Source: an uncultured Eubacteriales bacterium
GTDB lineage: Bacteria > Bacillota > Clostridia > Oscillospirales > CAG-382
Length of the DNA: 5,601 nt
Assembly (NCBI GenBank): GCA_934502885.1
Contig: CAKSUT010000035.1
Coordinates: 1 to 5,601 of the forward strand
Reading direction: 5' to 3'
In this document: one piece after another, positions 5,452-5,601 of the stretch
Layout of the letters: every line of letters starts with the position of its first letter
How positions within the stretch are numbered: the stretch's first letter is position 1
Translations under genes and position numbers: made by a program
The notes under the pieces: generated by a model
Database searches by the model: none
What the model saw: the letters and a program-made list of their open reading frames with translations, nothing else
Told to the model about the DNA's origin: nothing

Positions 5452-5467
5452 AAAAGTCCTGACTTTT
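5452..5467. promoter_or_regulatory. Inverted repeat at the -35 position (operator candidate)
   Basis: AAAAGTC (5452-5458) and GACTTTT (5461-5467) form a perfect inverted repeat around CT. It covers the place where the -35 of the minus-strand regulator should be. This is a plausible site for autoregulation. The 2-nt centre makes an RNA hairpin less likely than a DNA binding site. Confidence 0.4.
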
Positions 5468-5521
5468 TCTGCTTTCAGGTGATAGTGTCGGAAAAATGCG
5501 GTCGGTTTCTGCTGTTGTCGT

Positions 5522-5601
5522 TCACCTCCCCACCCTTCTTGAAACGACGTCGGTAAGAGCAGCGATAAACTCGCTGTTTTTCGGCTTTTTGCAGGGAGAG
5601 A
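5522..5601 (-). CDS. Spo0A-like protein, C-terminal end only (runs off the window)
   Basis: The last 25 codons of a minus-strand gene are visible, ending at TGA 5524-5522; the rest lies right of the window. The segment KKPKNSEFIAAL matches the very C-terminal motif of the Spo0A DNA-binding domain (K-P-T/K-N-S-E-F-I-A), which in known Spo0A is followed by a short tail such as ADKLRL. Here the tail is TDVVSRRVGR, so this may be a Spo0A paralogue or a stand-alone Spo0A_C-domain protein instead of the master sporulation regulator. If it is Spo0A, the host descends from endospore formers. The gene runs the same way as the AraC/GyrI gene, 115 bp upstream of its start, with no clear terminator between, so read-through is possible. 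Confidence 0.62.
   Translation of the reverse strand, partial: SPCKKPKNSEFIAALTDVVSRRVGR

Overview
The window looks like chromosomal DNA from a low-to-mid GC, spore-forming Clostridia-type Firmicute, and a gut Ruminococcaceae/Oscillospiraceae-like genome would fit. The grounds are: a dense tRNA cluster with every 3' CCA encoded in the DNA; strong GGAGG-type ribosome binding sites, including one that selects a TTG start; two AraC-family regulators, one with a GyrI-like effector domain; a cytoplasmic GH36 glycosidase; and a reading frame at the right edge that ends like Spo0A. No species call is possible from the sequence alone.

Layout. Positions 2-766 hold nine tRNA genes, all on the + strand: Phe(GAA), Gly(GCC), Cys(GCA), Phe(GAA), Gly(GCC), Val(TAC), Asp(GTC), Thr(GGT) and Glu(CTC). 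The Phe-Gly pair with its spacer is present twice as a 177-bp identical direct repeat around the Cys gene. A terminator at 801-850 closes the array. Positions 851-1300 are AT-rich and hold a convincing promoter with a palindrome over its -10, a 41-codon small ORF with its own ribosome binding site, and a 13-bp hairpin terminator. Then comes a minus-strand AraC-family regulator (1302-2114), divergent from a GH36 alpha-galactosidase-family gene (2452-4425, +). The 337-bp divergent spacer carries back-to-back promoters, a palindrome between them, and a 69-codon relic that reads as the C-terminal end of a DMT/EamA transporter. A 15-bp-stem terminator (4463-4506) follows the glycosidase. A second, minus-strand AraC/GyrI-like regulator (4525-5406) converges on it. 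At the right edge, on the minus strand, lie the last 25 codons of a Spo0A-like protein.

How the genes may work together (inference). The first AraC protein has a sugar-sensor-type cupin domain and is divergent from the glycosidase, so it is the natural candidate regulator for it. The glycosidase has no signal peptide and should act on alpha-galactosides or alpha-GalNAc-sugars already inside the cell. No sugar transporter is present; the only transporter sequence is the relic directly upstream. The second regulator is probably an independent small-molecule sensor. I see no CRISPR array, insertion sequence or phage gene. The points most worth checking are the transporter relic, the small ORF with its operator-like palindrome, the internal SD-ATG inside the AraC/GyrI gene, and the variant GH36 active-site motifs.
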